A DNA stretch of 56,389 nt from CBDCLY01 sp965218715 (GCA_965218715.1 CBDCLY010000013.1:1-56389), one strand, 5' to 3'. Positions 44,140 to 54,643 are shown, numbered from the stretch's first letter. A program made the numbers and translations. Notes: generated by a model from the sequence alone, not told the origin.

Positions 44140-44922
44140 CTATTTATTTTTTGTTTTTAAAACTTCTTCAACAAATTCATGTGTTGATAAAACTTCAGCT
44201 TTTCCTTTTCTTACTACTATATCATGCTCAAAATGGGCAGATACTTTTCCATCAGAACTAATGATAGTCCATCCATCTTCTGCCTGCTTCACATGTCTCT
44301 TCCCTAAATTGATCATTGGTTCAATTGCCAATACTAAGCCTTCTTTCAATTTCATTCCGGATCCTCTTTTTCCATAATTTGGAACTTCAGGTCCTTCATG
44401 CAAATTTTTTCCAAGGCCATGGCCAACCAATTCTCTCACTACTCCATAACCTTTATCTTCGGCTACCTTTTGAACGGCATATCCAATGTCTCCAATTCGG
44501 TTACCAACTACGGCCATTTCTATACCTTTTCTTAGGCTTTCTTTGGTTGTTTCTAAAAGTTGATGAATTTCATCACTAACTTCTCCAACCTCAAAAGTAT
44601 AAGCTACATCGCCATAAAACCCATTCATTAAGACACCACAGTCAACAGAAATAATATCTCCATTTCCTAAGGCCTTATTGCTTGGAATTCCATGAACAAC
44701 CTGCTCATTTACGGAAGTACATAAGGTATTCGGGAAATCATTGTATCCCTTAAACCCAGGTTCTCCTCCATGATCTCTAATAAACTCCTCCGCAATTTGA
44801 TCCAATCGCAATGGATGTATACCAGGTTCGATGAATTTAGCAATCTCTGCTAAAGTTTTTCCAACAAGTAAAGAACTCTCTCTGATTAACTCAATTTCCT
44901 CTTCGGTCTTCAAGTAAATCAT
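44140..44922 (-). CDS. map: Methionine aminopeptidase type I
   Basis: A 260-residue dinuclear metal enzyme that removes the initiator Met from new proteins. The metal ligands are seen in SVDCGVLMNGFYGDVAYTF (two Asp), GHGLGKNLHEGPEVPNYG (His) and LAIEPM (Glu), with the last ligand near HFEHDIVV. It follows secY with 1 nt between them, as in the spc cluster of most bacteria. Confidence 0.97.
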   Translation of the reverse strand: MIYLKTEEEIELIRESSLLVGKTLAEIAKFIEPGIHPLRLDQIAEEFIRDHGGEPGFKGYNDFPNTLCTSVNEQVVHGIPSNKALGNGDIISVDCGVLMNGFYGDVAYTFEVGEVSDEIHQLLETTKESLRKGIEMAVVGNRIGDIGYAVQKVAEDKGYGVVRELVGHGLGKNLHEGPEVPNYGKRGSGMKLKEGLVLAIEPMINLGKRHVKQAEDGWTIISSDGKVSAHFEHDIVVRKGKAEVLSTHEFVEEVLKTKNK

Positions 44923-44923
44923 C

Positions 44924-46264
44924 CTATCCAGCCAAATTTATGCTAGATCTCCCCTTAATTCTGCCTGACTTCATTAAGCCATCATAATGTCTCATCAACA
45001 AGTGACTCTCCACTTGTTGCAAAGTATCTAGTATTACACCAACCATAATCAATAATGATGTTCCTCCATAGAATTGCGAAAACTGACCATTTACTCCAAA
45101 TTTGGAAGCAAAAGCAGGCAAGATTGCAACTATAGCAAGGAAAATCGATCCTGGTAATGTAATTCGTGATAAAATCGTATCTAAAAATTCTGCAGTCCTT
45201 TTTCCAGGTTTAACGCCAGGAACAAAACCACCGTTTTTCTTCATTTCTTCTGCCATCTGATTAGGATTAACCGTAACAGCTGTATAGAAATAAGTGAAGG
45301 CAACAATCATTAATCCAAATATTAGGTTATACCAAAATCCGGTATAATCACTAAGTGCTGCAGTAAATCCAGTTAATGAATCAGAATTTGCAAATCCTGC
45401 CAAAGTAATAGGAATAAACATAATTGCCTGTGCAAAGATGATTGGCATTACACCAGCCGCATTCACTTTTAATGGAATGTACTGTCTAACTCCACCGTAT
45501 TGTTTGTTTCCAACAACTCGTTTGGCATATTGAACAGGGACTCGCCTTGTTCCTTGCACCAGCAATATGGTGGCAATTATCACCAGAAGTAAGAGGACCA
45601 GTTCAACCAATAAGATCACTAAACCACCTCCTTTCACTCTTGAAGCAAATTCAGCAACAAATGCAAATGGAAGGTTTGCGATGATTCCAATCATGATGAT
45701 TAAAGAAATTCCATTGCCTAATCCTTTTTCTGTAATTCTTTCGCCCAGCCACATGACAAACATGGTACCTGTGATTAAGATAATTACTGTTGAAATCCAC
45801 CAGAATAATGTATCAGGTCGAACTATTTCTCCACCACCTGTTAGTTCAGGAACTTGAGAAGCAATGTAACCAGGAGCTTGGAAACCAACAATAATGATGG
45901 TTAACATTCTTGTAATTTGATTGATTCTTCTTCTTCCACTTTCTCCTTCTTTCTGTAGTTTCTGGAAGTATGGAATGGCAATACCAAGCAACTGCACCAC
46001 AATGGAAGCAGAAATGTATGGCATAATACCCAATGCAAAAATGGATGCTCTTGAAAATGCACCACCTGCAAATAAATCCAATAGTCCAGCTATACCGCCA
46101 GTATTACCAGCATTCGCTATTTCTAATGCTGTAGAGTTCACACCTGGAAGAACTACATAGGATCCTAATCGGTAAATCAACAATAAACCTAGGGTATTGA
46201 TGATTCGAACGCGTAGGTCTTCTATCGTCCAAATGTTCTTAAGTGTTTCGAATAATCGCTTCAT
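44924..46264 (-). CDS. secY: Protein translocase subunit SecY
   Basis: A 446-residue core of the Sec channel with ten membrane helices. Blocks RIINTLGLLLIYRLGSYVVLPGV (read in pieces), FALGIMPYISASIVVQLL, ITEKGLGNGISLIIM and VGVILDTLQQVESHLLMRHYDG are typical. The frame is intact, in contrast to the genes just upstream. Confidence 0.98.
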   Translation of the reverse strand: MKRLFETLKNIWTIEDLRVRIINTLGLLLIYRLGSYVVLPGVNSTALEIANAGNTGGIAGLLDLFAGGAFSRASIFALGIMPYISASIVVQLLGIAIPYFQKLQKEGESGRRRINQITRMLTIIIVGFQAPGYIASQVPELTGGGEIVRPDTLFWWISTVIILITGTMFVMWLGERITEKGLGNGISLIIMIGIIANLPFAFVAEFASRVKGGGLVILLVELVLLLLVIIATILLVQGTRRVPVQYAKRVVGNKQYGGVRQYIPLKVNAAGVMPIIFAQAIMFIPITLAGFANSDSLTGFTAALSDYTGFWYNLIFGLMIVAFTYFYTAVTVNPNQMAEEMKKNGGFVPGVKPGKRTAEFLDTILSRITLPGSIFLAIVAILPAFASKFGVNGQFSQFYGGTSLLIMVGVILDTLQQVESHLLMRHYDGLMKSGRIKGRSSINLAG

Positions 46265-46267
46265 TCT

Positions 46268-46724
46268 TTATTCAATAATTTCAGTCGTTCCACCTTTTGC
46301 TTCAATCGCTTCTTTGGCAGTCTTTGAAAATGCATGTGCTTTTACTGCAAGTTTAGCAGACAAATCACCTCTACCTAATATTTTGATAAGGGTATTTCTT
46401 CCTGCTAGACCGTTAGCCATAAGCACGTCTAAATCAATAGAATCTACTTTTTTAGCTATCTACAAGTATGTTGTAAAACATCTAAATTGATTCCTTTAAA
46501 TTCTTTTCTATTAATGTTGGTAAAACCAAATTTTGGAACACGTTCTTTGCAATGGCATTTGACCACCTTCAAATCCAATTTTCTTAGAATAACCTGATCT
46601 AGACTTAGCACCTTTATGTCCTCTTGCTAGCGGTTCCACCTTTTCCAGAACCTTCACCACGACCAATTCGTTTTCCTTGTCTTTTTACCGAACCTTCTGC
46701 AGGAGTTAGATTACTTAAATCCAT
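46268..46724 (-). CDS. rplO: 50S ribosomal protein L15, frame broken
   Basis: The first 31 residues read cleanly (LSNLTPAEGSVKRQGKRIGRG, then EGSGKGGTA). After 46630 the frame changes several times, with pieces GHKGAKSRSGYSKKIGFEGGQ and FGFTNINRKEFKGINLDVL visible in different frames. The C-terminus (46.3-46.4 kb) is again readable and ends in TEIIE. The span of 457 nt is one base off a multiple of three. I take the breaks as sequence errors because L15 is near-universal. Confidence 0.88.
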
Positions 46725-46745
46725 TCTCTTATTCGTTTTAGGTGA

Positions 46746-46928
46746 TTAAGCCTTTTCGACTTGCACCAAGTGTTTAACTTTATTAATCATTCCCAATACC
46801 TGTGGAGTATCTTCATGCTCTACAGTTTTTTGGTTCTTTAGTTAATCCTAAAGCATCCAAAGTTAACTTCTGACTTTCTTTGGTCGGTTAATTCTACTTC
46901 TTACTTGTGTAACTTTTATTTTTGCCAT
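46746..46928 (-). CDS. rpmD: 50S ribosomal protein L30, frame broken
   Basis: MAKIKVTQVRSRINRPK opens cleanly and the end reads GMINKVKHLVQVEKA. In the middle the frame shifts near 46885 and near 46830. The 183-nt span fits a 60-residue L30. Position between rpsE and rplO is standard. Confidence 0.88.
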
Positions 46929-46939
46929 TGCTTTATTGA

Positions 46940-47460
46940 TTATCCGTTAAAAACTACATCTAATTCAACACCTCTATGCTTAGCAACTGTGTAAGCATCT
47001 CTCATATTCTTTAAAGCTTCAATAGTAGCTTTAACAACATTATGAGGATTTGATGAACCTTTTGATTTTGCTAATACATCATGTAATGCCAACACTCTCT
47101 AATACAGCACGCATTGCACCACCTGCAATAACACCGGTACCATGAGAAGCTGGTTTAACAAAAACTTGAGCTCCACCGTATTTAGCTTCTTGTTCATGAG
47201 GAACAGTTCCATTTACTACAGGAACTTTAATCAAGTTCTTTTTAGCATCATCAATTCCTTTAGCAATTGCCTCAGTTACTTCATTTGCTTTACCTAAGTC
47301 CATAACCTACAATTCCGTTCTCATTTCCAACTACAACAATTGCAGAGAAGCTAAAGTGTCTACCACCTTTGGTTACTTTGGTTACCCTTTGAATTCCAAC
47401 TAATTTATCTTTTAGTTCGATTTCGCTGGACTTAACTCTTTTTGTGTTTGCGTTAGCCAT
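46940..47460 (-). CDS. rpsE: 30S ribosomal protein S5, two apparent one-base insertions
   Basis: Pieces MANANTKRVKSSEIELKDKL, GRHFSFSAIVVVGNENG, GLGKANEVTEAIAKGIDDAKK, SHGTGVIAGGAMRAVLE and DVLAKSKGSSNPHNVVKATI are all S5. Shifts lie near 47300 and near 47097. The 521-nt span minus two bases is 519 nt, 172 residues plus stop, which is normal. Confidence 0.92.
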
Positions 47461-47482
47461 TGTCTATAATTCTTTTTCCTTA

Positions 47483-47848
47483 TTATAATTTTAATCCACC
47501 TTCACGAGCACCATCAGCAATTGACTTTACTCTACCATGGTATAAATACCCATTTCTATCGAAGCTTACTGTTTTAATTCCAGCAGCAATAGCTTGTTCA
47601 GCAACTGCTTTTCCAACTGCAGCTTGCAATCTCAATTTTTGGTCCTTTCACTTTTTGCAAAAGATTTATCTCTTGAATGAAACTGCTAAAAGATTGTTTT
47701 ACCAGCGTCTCATCATCAATTAATTGAGCATAAATCTTCTTTATTACTTCTAAAAACAGACATTCTTGGTCTGTTGTGCAGTACCAGTTACAACCTTTCG
47801 AATTCTTCGCTTAATTCTTAATCTTCTATCTAACTTAGTTAAAGCCAT
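47483..47848 (-). CDS. rplR: 50S ribosomal protein L18, frame broken
   Basis: The start MALTKLDRRLRIKRRIRK and TGTAQQTRMSVFRSNKE are readable, as are AVGKAVAEQAIAAGIKTVSFD and GYLYHGRVKSIADGAREGGL at the end. Between about 47620 and 47760 several frames alternate. Position between rplF and rpsE is standard. L18 binds 5S rRNA. Confidence 0.9.
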
Positions 47849-47854
47849 AATCTA

Positions 47855-48409
47855 TTATTTAGCAGCTGATTTACCAGCTTTTCTTCTAATGTATTCTCCA
47901 ACAAATCGAACACCTTTCCCTTTGTATGGTTCTGGTTTACGAAGTGATTTAATTTTTGCAGCTACTTGCCCAATCAATTGTTTGTCATGCGATGTTAGTG
48001 TAATAATTGGGTTCTTACCTCTTTCTGTTTCAGTAATCAACTTCACTTCAATTGGCAATTCAAATACAATTGGGTGTGAAAATCCAAGAGCCAAAGTTAA
48101 AATTTGACCTTGATGACTAGCACGGTAACCAACACCTACAAGTTCTAACTTCAATTCGTAACCTTTGCTTACGCCTTCAAGCATATTTGCAATTAATGCA
48201 CGGTACAAGCCATGCTTTGCTTTATGATCTTTTTGTTCAGTATGACGTTTAAGTTCAACGTTTCCCTCCTTTACTTCTACAGTAATGTTAGGATCAACTA
48301 CTTGACTTAACTCACCTTTTGAACCTTTTACTTGCACTATATTGTTATCCGTTACGTTGATTTCAACGCCTTCTGGGATACTAATTGGTGCTAATCCTAT
48401 TCTAGACAT
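47855..48409 (-). CDS. rplF: 50S ribosomal protein L6
   Basis: A complete 184-residue L6 with MSRIGLAPISIPEGVEINV at the start and PYKGKGVRFVGEYIRRKAGKSA at the end. It belongs to a short undamaged stretch (47.86-49.1 kb) inside the broken region. Confidence 0.97.
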   Translation of the reverse strand: MSRIGLAPISIPEGVEINVTDNNIVQVKGSKGELSQVVDPNITVEVKEGNVELKRHTEQKDHKAKHGLYRALIANMLEGVSKGYELKLELVGVGYRASHQGQILTLALGFSHPIVFELPIEVKLITETERGKNPIITLTSHDKQLIGQVAAKIKSLRKPEPYKGKGVRFVGEYIRRKAGKSAAK

Positions 48410-48427
48410 AACTTAATTCTTCTTCTA

Positions 48428-48826
48428 TTAATAAACGTAACAAAGTACTTCTCCACCAACCTTTTCTACTCTAGCTTCTTTATCAGTCATAAGACCTTTA
48501 GAAGTAGATAAGATAGCAACGCCTAAACCATTAATTACTCTAGGTAAATTGTTGGATTGCGTGTATTTTCTTAAACCTGGCTTACTTACTCTTGTTAAGC
48601 TTTTGATTGCCGAAACTTTTGAAACTGGGTGATATTTCAAAGCAATTTTTATAATGCCTTGTGGGTTTCCTCCGTCAATAAATTTGTAGTTTAAGATGTA
48701 TCCTTTCTCAAACAAAATTTTGGTCATTGCCTTTTTAATGTTTGAAGCAGGAATTTCAACTACTCTATGTTTCGCATTTGATGCGTTTCTTATTCTTGTA
48801 AGAAAATCTGATATTGGATCTGTCAT
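48428..48826 (-). CDS. rpsH: 30S ribosomal protein S8
   Basis: A complete 132-residue S8, MTDPISDFLTRIRNASNAKH at the start and the RVEKVGGEVLCYVY end. It binds 16S rRNA early in assembly. Confidence 0.97.
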   Translation of the reverse strand: MTDPISDFLTRIRNASNAKHRVVEIPASNIKKAMTKILFEKGYILNYKFIDGGNPQGIIKIALKYHPVSKVSAIKSLTRVSKPGLRKYTQSNNLPRVINGLGVAILSTSKGLMTDKEARVEKVGGEVLCYVY

Positions 48827-48837
48827 AACTCCTTAAT

Positions 48838-49107
48838 TTACCAACTTGCTTTTTTAATACCTGGGATTAACCCTGAACTAGCCATTTCTCTAAATTTAAC
48901 ACGAGAAAGTCCGAATTGGCGCATGTAGCCTTTAGGTCTCCCTGTTAATTTACAACGATTGTGCAATCTAACTGGTGAAGCATTCTTAGGTAATTTTTGT
49001 AAACCTTCGAAATCTCCAGCTGCTTTTAAAGCGGCTCTTTTTTCAGCATATCTTGCTACCATTTTCTCGCGCTTTCTTTCACGCGCTTTCATTGATTCTT
49101 TAGCCAT
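48838..49107 (-). CDS. rpsN: 30S ribosomal protein S14
   Basis: A complete 89-residue S14 of the zinc-free long form: MAKESMKARERKREKMVARY, RCKLTGRPKGYMRQFGLSR and the GLIPGIKKASW end. No CxxC zinc motif is present. Confidence 0.97.
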   Translation of the reverse strand: MAKESMKARERKREKMVARYAEKRAALKAAGDFEGLQKLPKNASPVRLHNRCKLTGRPKGYMRQFGLSRVKFREMASSGLIPGIKKASW

Positions 49108-49109
49108 GG

Positions 49110-49685
49110 TTATTCTTCGTTTTTATTTTTTTGGAAAGGCATTCCAAATTCACTTAGCAATGCTTTTGCCTCATCATTGGAATCTGCACTTGTCACAAAT
49201 GTGATGTCCATTCCGCCAATTCTGTTTACTTTATCAATATCTATTTCAGGAAAGATAATTTGCTCTTTAATTCCAAGCGTGTAATTACCTCTTCCATCGA
49301 AACCTTTAACGCTGATTCCTCTAAAATCACGAGTTCTAGGTAAAGAAACTGCAATTAAACGATCCAAAAATTCGTACATCTTTTCACCTCTAAGCGTAAC
49401 ACGCACACCGATTGGCATGCCTTTTCTCAACTTAAAGTTCGAGATGTCTTTCTTAGAATAAGTTGCAACGGCTTTCTGACCTGCAATTGCTGTCATTTCT
49501 TCAACAGCAGTTCATCAATCAACTTCTTATCAGATACAGCAGCTCCAACACCTTGGTTGATGCAGATCTTCTTGCAAATTCTAGGAACCTGCATAGAACT
49601 TGACTTGTACTTGAATTGAAGTCCATCAAAGTTTGGAATAATCTCATCCCTGATACTTTGTCTTTAATCTTGGTGAATAACTCAT
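49110..49685 (-). CDS. rplE: 50S ribosomal protein L5, N-terminal part broken
   Basis: The C-terminal 128 residues read cleanly from MTAIAGQKAVATYSKKDISN to the end. The N-terminal third (49500-49685) holds MSYSPRL, RDEIIPNFDGLQFKYKSSMQ and ICINQGVGAAVSDKKLIDELL in alternating frames. The start ATG overlaps the rplX stop (TAATG). Confidence 0.92.
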
Positions 49686-50049
49686 TACTCTATAATTACC
49701 TCTCCTGATTTCTTTGAATATCTAACTAGATTTCCCAGACTTCTCATCTGATTTTTCTTCCAACTCTTGTGGCAGTCTCCATTGCTTGGATGAACTAACA
49801 TTCACAGTTTGAAACGTGGATTCCAGCTTCTTGCTTCTACGATTCCACCTTCGGTGGTTTGCTGCATTAGGCTTAGTGTGCTTGCTCATGCCTTTTTAAC
49901 AATGTTTATCGCCTTCAACTATAAACCCTATTCAGTGGTAGGCTATCAACTTTAAGAACGTTACCTTCCCTTACCTCTGTCCTTTAGAAACTCCAGCGGT
50001 AACAACTTTACAAGGTATCTCCTTTTTTGATATGTAATTTCTTTTGCAT
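49685..50049 (-). CDS. rplX: 50S ribosomal protein L24, frame broken
   Basis: MQKKLHIKKGDT opens the gene and is followed, in other frames, by VVTAGVSKGQ, KVDSL and VIVEGD, and near the end by KSDEKSG and GEVIIE. The position between rplN and rplE is standard. Many single-base insertions are needed to read it through, more than I could place one by one. Confidence 0.82.
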
Positions 50050-50061
50050 GCTTATTAACTA

Positions 50062-50434
50062 TTAAAGTACCTCAGGTGCTAGTGATACAATTTTCATGAA
50101 TTTCTTATCACGTAACTCTCTCGCTACTGGTCCGAAGATTCTTGTTCCTCTCAATTCACCACCTTGATTCAACAATACAACTGCATTGTCATCAAATCTG
50201 ATGTAAGATCCGTCTTGCTCTTCTTATTTCTTTCTTTGTTCTAACAACAACAGCATCTTGATACTTGCACCTTTCTTTACGTTTCCAGATGGCATTGCTG
50301 ACTTTACAGTTACAACAATTTGATCACCAATAGAAGCATATCTTCTTTTAGTACCTCCTAAGTACACGGATACACAAAACTTCTTTTGCTCCGCTATTGT
50401 CCGCTACACTTAATCTTGATTCTTGTTGTATCAT
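50062..50434 (-). CDS. rplN: 50S ribosomal protein L14, about four apparent insertions
   Basis: MIQQESRLSVADNSGAKEVL, RRYASIGDQIVVTVKSAMPSG, DGSYIRFDDNAVVLLNQGGE and GTRIFGPVARELRDKKFMKI are all L14 and lie in different frames. The span is 373 nt against 369 nt for a standard 122-residue L14, consistent with four inserted bases. Confidence 0.92.
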
Positions 50435-50436
50435 AA

Positions 50437-50700
50437 TTACTTCACTCTTTCAATTACTTCAACTAATCGCCAGTTCTTGTTTTTACTCATCGGGCGAGTT
50501 TCCATGATACTTTAACAGTATCACCGATATTGCAATCATTTTTTTCATCGTGAGCCATGAATGTAGAAGTCTTTTTAATAAACTTTCCGTACATGGCATG
50601 TTTCACTTTACTCTCCAACAGCGATGGTTATGCTTTTGTCCATTTTATTGCTGACAACAACACCAATTCGCTCTTTTCGTAGGTTTCTAGTTTTCTCCAT
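50437..50700 (-). CDS. rpsQ: 30S ribosomal protein S17, frame broken
   Basis: MEKTRNLRKERIGVVVSNKM opens cleanly, followed in other frames by HAMYGKFIKKTSTFMAHDEK, NDCNIGDTV and the VIERVK end. The position between rpmC and rplN is standard. It binds 16S rRNA. Confidence 0.9.
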
Positions 50701-50706
50701 CAGTTC

Positions 50707-50913
50707 TTATTTCTCTTGAGCTCCTTGTAGCTCACGTTTTCTTAATTCCGTTTTTAAACGTGCTATGGTTTTTTTCACACCTGTAATCTGCTTTGGATTC
50801 TCTAGAGGTGATACCGCATGATTCATTTTTAATTTAGTGTACACATCTGATTGTGAGGCTAAATTTTCATTCAAATCATCTAAGCTTAAATTTCTAATGT
50901 CTTCTTGCTTCAT
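50707..50913 (-). CDS. rpmC: 50S ribosomal protein L29
   Basis: A complete 68-residue helical L29: MKQEDIRNLSLDDLNENLAS, NPKQITGVKKTIARLKTELR. The frame is intact, flanked by broken genes on both sides. Confidence 0.96.
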   Translation of the reverse strand: MKQEDIRNLSLDDLNENLASQSDVYTKLKMNHAVSPLENPKQITGVKKTIARLKTELRKRELQGAQEK

Positions 50914-50928
50914 GTCTTAATCTATTTT

Positions 50929-51349
50929 CTACGAAACGTAATCTCTTCGTACAATGAATTTCGTCTTAACTGGAAGCTTTTGAGCCGCTAAACGCATAGC
51001 TTCTTTTGCTATATCCAATGGCACACCATCTGCTTCAAATAAAATTCTTCCTGGTCTAATTGGTGCAACAAATGAATCTGGTGCTCCTTTACCTTTACCC
51101 ATTCTTACTTCAGCTGGTTTACTTGGTAATTGGCTTGTCTGGAAATACTCTAATCCAAATTTGCCCTTCTCTCTTCATGTATCTTGTAACGGCAATCCTT
51201 GCTGCTTCAATTTGACGAGAAGTTAACCATGCCTCTTCTAAGGTTTTAATAGCAAAACTTCCAAATGCAATTTGATGGCCTCTTTGAGCGTTGCCCTTGA
51301 TGCGGCCCTTTTGCATCTTTCTGAATTTTGTTCTTTTCGGCTGTAACAT
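50929..51349 (-). CDS. rplP: 50S ribosomal protein L16, one apparent insertion
   Basis: MLQPKRTKFRKMQKGRIKGN, GSFAIKTLEEAWLTSRQIEA and RVFPDKPITK are followed by a stop that disappears if one T near 51121 is removed; the frame then reads KPAEVRMGKGKGAPDSFVAP to the end RRDYVS. The 421-nt span minus one is 420 nt, 139 residues plus stop, normal for L16. Confidence 0.95.
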
Positions 51350-51378
51350 GTTCTTTCTATTTCGCTAAAAGCTAATTC

Positions 51379-52103
51379 TTAATTTCTTTTCTTTGGTCCT
51401 CTGTATCTTCCACCTGCTGGTTGTTGCTTATTGCCTCCTGGTTTGTTAGAAACAATATTTGGTGACAAGATCTCTCTTTCCGTAAATCTCTCCTTTACAA
51501 ATCCACACTTTAACACCAATTCTTCCGTAGGTTGTATGTGCTTCTGCTAAAGCATAATCAATATCTGCTCTAAACGTATGCAATGGAATTCTACCTTCTT
51601 TGTAAAATTCGGTTCTTGCCATTTCAGCACCACCTAATCTTCCACTAACCATGATCTTAATTCCTTCTGCACCCATTCTCATAGTTGAAGCAACAGACAT
51701 TTTTGTAGCTCTTCTAAAAGAAATTCTTCCTTCAATCTGTCTGAGCAACACTATCAGCAACTAATTGTGCATCAAGTTCTGGTCGTTTAATTTCAAAGAT
51801 GTTAATCTGAACATCTTTCTTAGTCAATTTCTTTAACTCTTCTCTTAACTTATCAACCTCTTTTCCACCTTTACCAATGATGATTCCTGGTCTAGAAGTA
51901 TTGATTGTAACAGTGATTAATTTTAAAGTTCTTTCGATAACAATTTTAGAAATACTTGCTTTTACAAGTCTAGCCATCAAATACTGACGAATCTTATCGT
52001 CTTCAGCAATTTTATCACCGTAATTTCTTCCACCGTACCAGTTAGAATCCCATCCTTTGATGATTCCTAAACTATTTGCTATTGGATTTGCCTTTTGTCC
52101 CAT
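51379..52103 (-). CDS. rpsC: 30S ribosomal protein S3, two apparent insertions
   Basis: The N-terminal half with the KH domain (SRPGIIIGKGGKEVDKLREE) reads cleanly to 51745. One +1 shift leads into IEGRISFRRATKMSVASTMR and LPLHTFRADIDYALAEAHTT-like sequence, and a second +1 shift near 51465 gives the C-terminal PNIVSNKPGGNKQQPAGGRY. The 725-nt span minus two is 723 nt, 240 residues plus stop. Confidence 0.95.
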
Positions 52104-52150
52104 GCTTTATTGGATTCCTTATTTCGTTTCTGTGTTCTACACTTAACTTA

Positions 52151-52537
52151 TCAACCGCAAATAGTTACATGATTAGAACGTTTTCTAATTCTATGTCCTC
52201 TACCTTGAGGTGCTGGACGTAGTCTTTTTAACATTCTTGCACTGTCAACTTTAACTTCGCTAACAACTAAATGATTATCTTCTGGACGTTCGCCTTCATT
52301 TTTAGATTCCCAATTTGCAATTGCAGAACGCAATAACTTTTCCATTCTACCAGACGCTTCTTTCGAACTGAATTGTAGTAATGAAAGTGCTCTTGAAACT
52401 TCTTCTCCACGAATCATATCAGCCACTAACCGCATCTTTCTAGGTGAAGTTGGGCAATTGTTCAATGACGCAAAGCTTCTACAGTCTTCTTAGCTTCTTT
52501 ACGAGCATCTGCGCTTATTTCTTTTTCTAGCTCCCAT
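52151..52537 (-). CDS. rplV: 50S ribosomal protein L22, N-terminal part broken
   Basis: From NNCPTSPRKMRLVADMIRGE to the end (RPAPQGRGHRIRKRSNHVTI) the frame is clean. The start MGARKR and the stretch ISADARKEAKKTVEAL lie in other frames, with shifts near 52517 and 52465. The second shift is the one place where a single insertion does not explain the change directly. Frameshift errors are assumed. Confidence 0.92.
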
Positions 52538-52546
52538 GATCTATAA

Positions 52547-52828
52547 TTATCTTTTGCCTTTGTCTTTTTTACCACCGTGACCTCTGTAGGTTCTTGTTGG
52601 TGCAAATTCTCCTAAGTTTATGTCCTACCATATTCTCAGTCACATAAACAGGAATAAATTTATTTCCATTATGAACAGCTATTGTTAATCCTACAAAATC
52701 AGGAGTAATCATAGATGCTCGAGACCAAGTCTTAATCACATTTTTCTTTACAGCACTTTGGGCTTCTTCTACTCGAAGCTAGCCAATTTATAATGCACAA
52801 ATGGTGGTTTTTTAAGTGAACGACTCAT
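52547..52828 (-). CDS. rpsS: 30S ribosomal protein S19, frame broken
   Basis: MSRSLKKPPFVHYKLA, then KNVIKTWSRASMITPDFVGL, KFIPVYVTENMVGHKL and FAPTRTYRGHGGKKDKGKR at the end, in alternating frames. The 282-nt span fits a protein of about 90 residues. The position between rplB and rplV is standard. Confidence 0.93.
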
Positions 52829-52837
52829 ATTAATTTA

Positions 52838-53668
52838 TTATTTCTTTCTTCTTTCAATGATGTACTTACTTGATTGTTTCTTTGGTGCTCTAGTCTTGTA
52901 ACCTTTAGCAGGAATACCGTTTCTAGATCTTGGATGACCTCCTGAAGAACGACCTTCACCACCACCCATTGGGTGATCAACTGGATTCATTACAACCCCT
53001 CTTACTCTTGGTCTTCTACCTAACCATCTAGATTTACCAGCTTTACCAGAACGCTCTAACATGTGGTCTGAATTAGAAACAATTCCAATAGTTGCTAAAC
53101 AAGTACCTAAGATTAATCTTACTTCACCTGAAGGCATTTTAATACCAACATACTTTACCTTCTCTTGAAACCAACTGTGCATAAGAACCAGCACTTCTTG
53201 CCATCTTTGCTCCTTGATTTGGTCTGTAATTCAATGTTGTGAATTATAGATCCCATAGGAATTTCAGACAAATACAATGTATTTCCAACTTCTGGATCAA
53301 CTCCTTTACCTGACAAAACAGTTTGCACCAACTTTAATCCTTTTGGAGCGATAATATATCTTTTCTCACCATCAGCATAATTAATCAACGCAATTCTTGC
53401 AGATCTGTTCGGATCATACTCAACAGTAGCTACTGTACCAGGAATATTGAACTTATCTCTTTTAAAGTCGATGCTTCTATACCTTCTCTTGTGACCACCA
53501 CCAATGTAGCGCATGGTCATCTTTCCAGTATTATTTCTACCACCTGACTTTTCCTATCCCTTTTAAAAGAGATTTCTCAGGAGAAGATCAGTAGTAATGT
53601 CATCAAAGGTGTTAACGATCTTATGTCTTTGACCTGGAGTTGATGGTTTTAATTTCTTTAAGTGCCAT
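52838..53668 (-). CDS. rplB: 50S ribosomal protein L2, frame broken
   Basis: Two long pieces are clean: MTMRYIGGGHKRRYRSIDFK to IHNIEL (53.52-53.21 kb), and KYVGIKMPSGEVRLILGTCL to the end SSKYIIERRKK (53.16-52.84 kb). Between them and in the first 50 codons the frame shifts; MARSAGSYAQLVS-type sequence is split near 53180. The 831-nt span fits about 276 residues. It is the peptidyl-transferase-centre protein. Confidence 0.95.
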
Positions 53669-53678
53669 TTCCTATCCT

Positions 53679-53973
53679 TTAAATATTGCTGTAAAAATCA
53701 ATTGTATCTCCTTCAGTAAGGGTTACAATTGCCTTTTTAAATTTATTCGTTCTTCCTTCTACCCAACCAGTTTTGGTATATCGCGTTTTGTGCTTCCCTT
53801 TGAAATTCATGGTATTCACACTGCTCAACCGAAACACCGTACATACTTTCTACAGCATCTTTGATTTCAATTCTTATTAGCCTTGTGATCCACAACAAAG
53901 CCATATCTGTTTAAGCCTTCTGTTAAGGCTGTCATTTTTTCTGTTATAACTGGTTTGATTTTAATATAATCAT
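53679..53973 (-). CDS. rplW: 50S ribosomal protein L23, frame broken
   Basis: The start MII is followed, after a shift, by KPVITEKMTALTEGLNRYGF, VVDHKANK, IEIKDAVESMYGV and RTNKFKKAIVTLTEGDTIDF in other frames. The 295-nt span is one base over a multiple of three. L23 docks trigger factor and SRP at the exit tunnel. Confidence 0.92.
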
Positions 53974-53983
53974 GACCAATAAT

Positions 53984-54625
53984 TTAACTTAAAATTGCTT
54001 CAATTTTGTCAATTGCTCCTTCCGTTAATAAAACACTTGACGCATTCATCAAATCGTAAGTGTTTATATCTGAGGCAGTTACGTCACTTTTGCTCCCTTT
54101 AAATTTCGGGAGGACAAATATAAGGTATTATTTACATCAGCAACAACCATTAAGGTTTTTTTGTCGCCTTTATTTAATATTTTTAGTAAAGCACTAAATT
54201 CTTTTGTTTTTGGGCTTTCCATTTGAAAATCTTCTAATACCACTTTTAATGATCCATCTTTAGCTTTATAAGACTAAAGCAGAACTTTCTAGCTAAACTT
54301 TTTTAACTTCTTATTCAACTTAAAAGCTGTAGTTTCTTGGTCTTGGACCGAAAATTCGTACCACCACCTCTAAAAACAGGAGACTTGATACTTCCTGCAC
54401 GTGCAGTACCTGTTCCTTTTTGCTTCTTAATTTTTCTAGTACTACCAGAAATTTCGGCTCTTTCTTTTGATTTGCTTGTACCTTGTCTTTTGATTTGCTA
54501 AGGATGTTGCTTAACATCAAGGTATATTGCATGATCGTTTGGCTCAATGCCATAAATAGAATCTGAAAGTGTTCACTTTCTTCTTACTATCCTTACCGTT
54601 TTTATTTAATAACGTTTAATTCCAT
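53984..54625 (-). CDS. rplD: 50S ribosomal protein L4, frame broken
   Basis: MELNVI opens the gene, then pieces DSIYGIEPNDHAIYLDVKQ, KSKERAEISGSTRKIKKQKG, GTARAGSIKSPVFRGGGRIF, GPRPRNYSFKLNKK and LSSRNLKGAKVT follow in shifting frames to the end IEAILS. The 642-nt span fits about 209 residues plus some insertions. In some bacteria L4 represses its own operon. Confidence 0.93.
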
Positions 54626-54643
54626 TTTCTATCCTCCGGTATT

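Noticed and set aside
45567..46490. Plus-strand open frames opposite secY and rplO
   Set aside because: Low-complexity shadows of membrane-protein codons; no start signals or family motifs.
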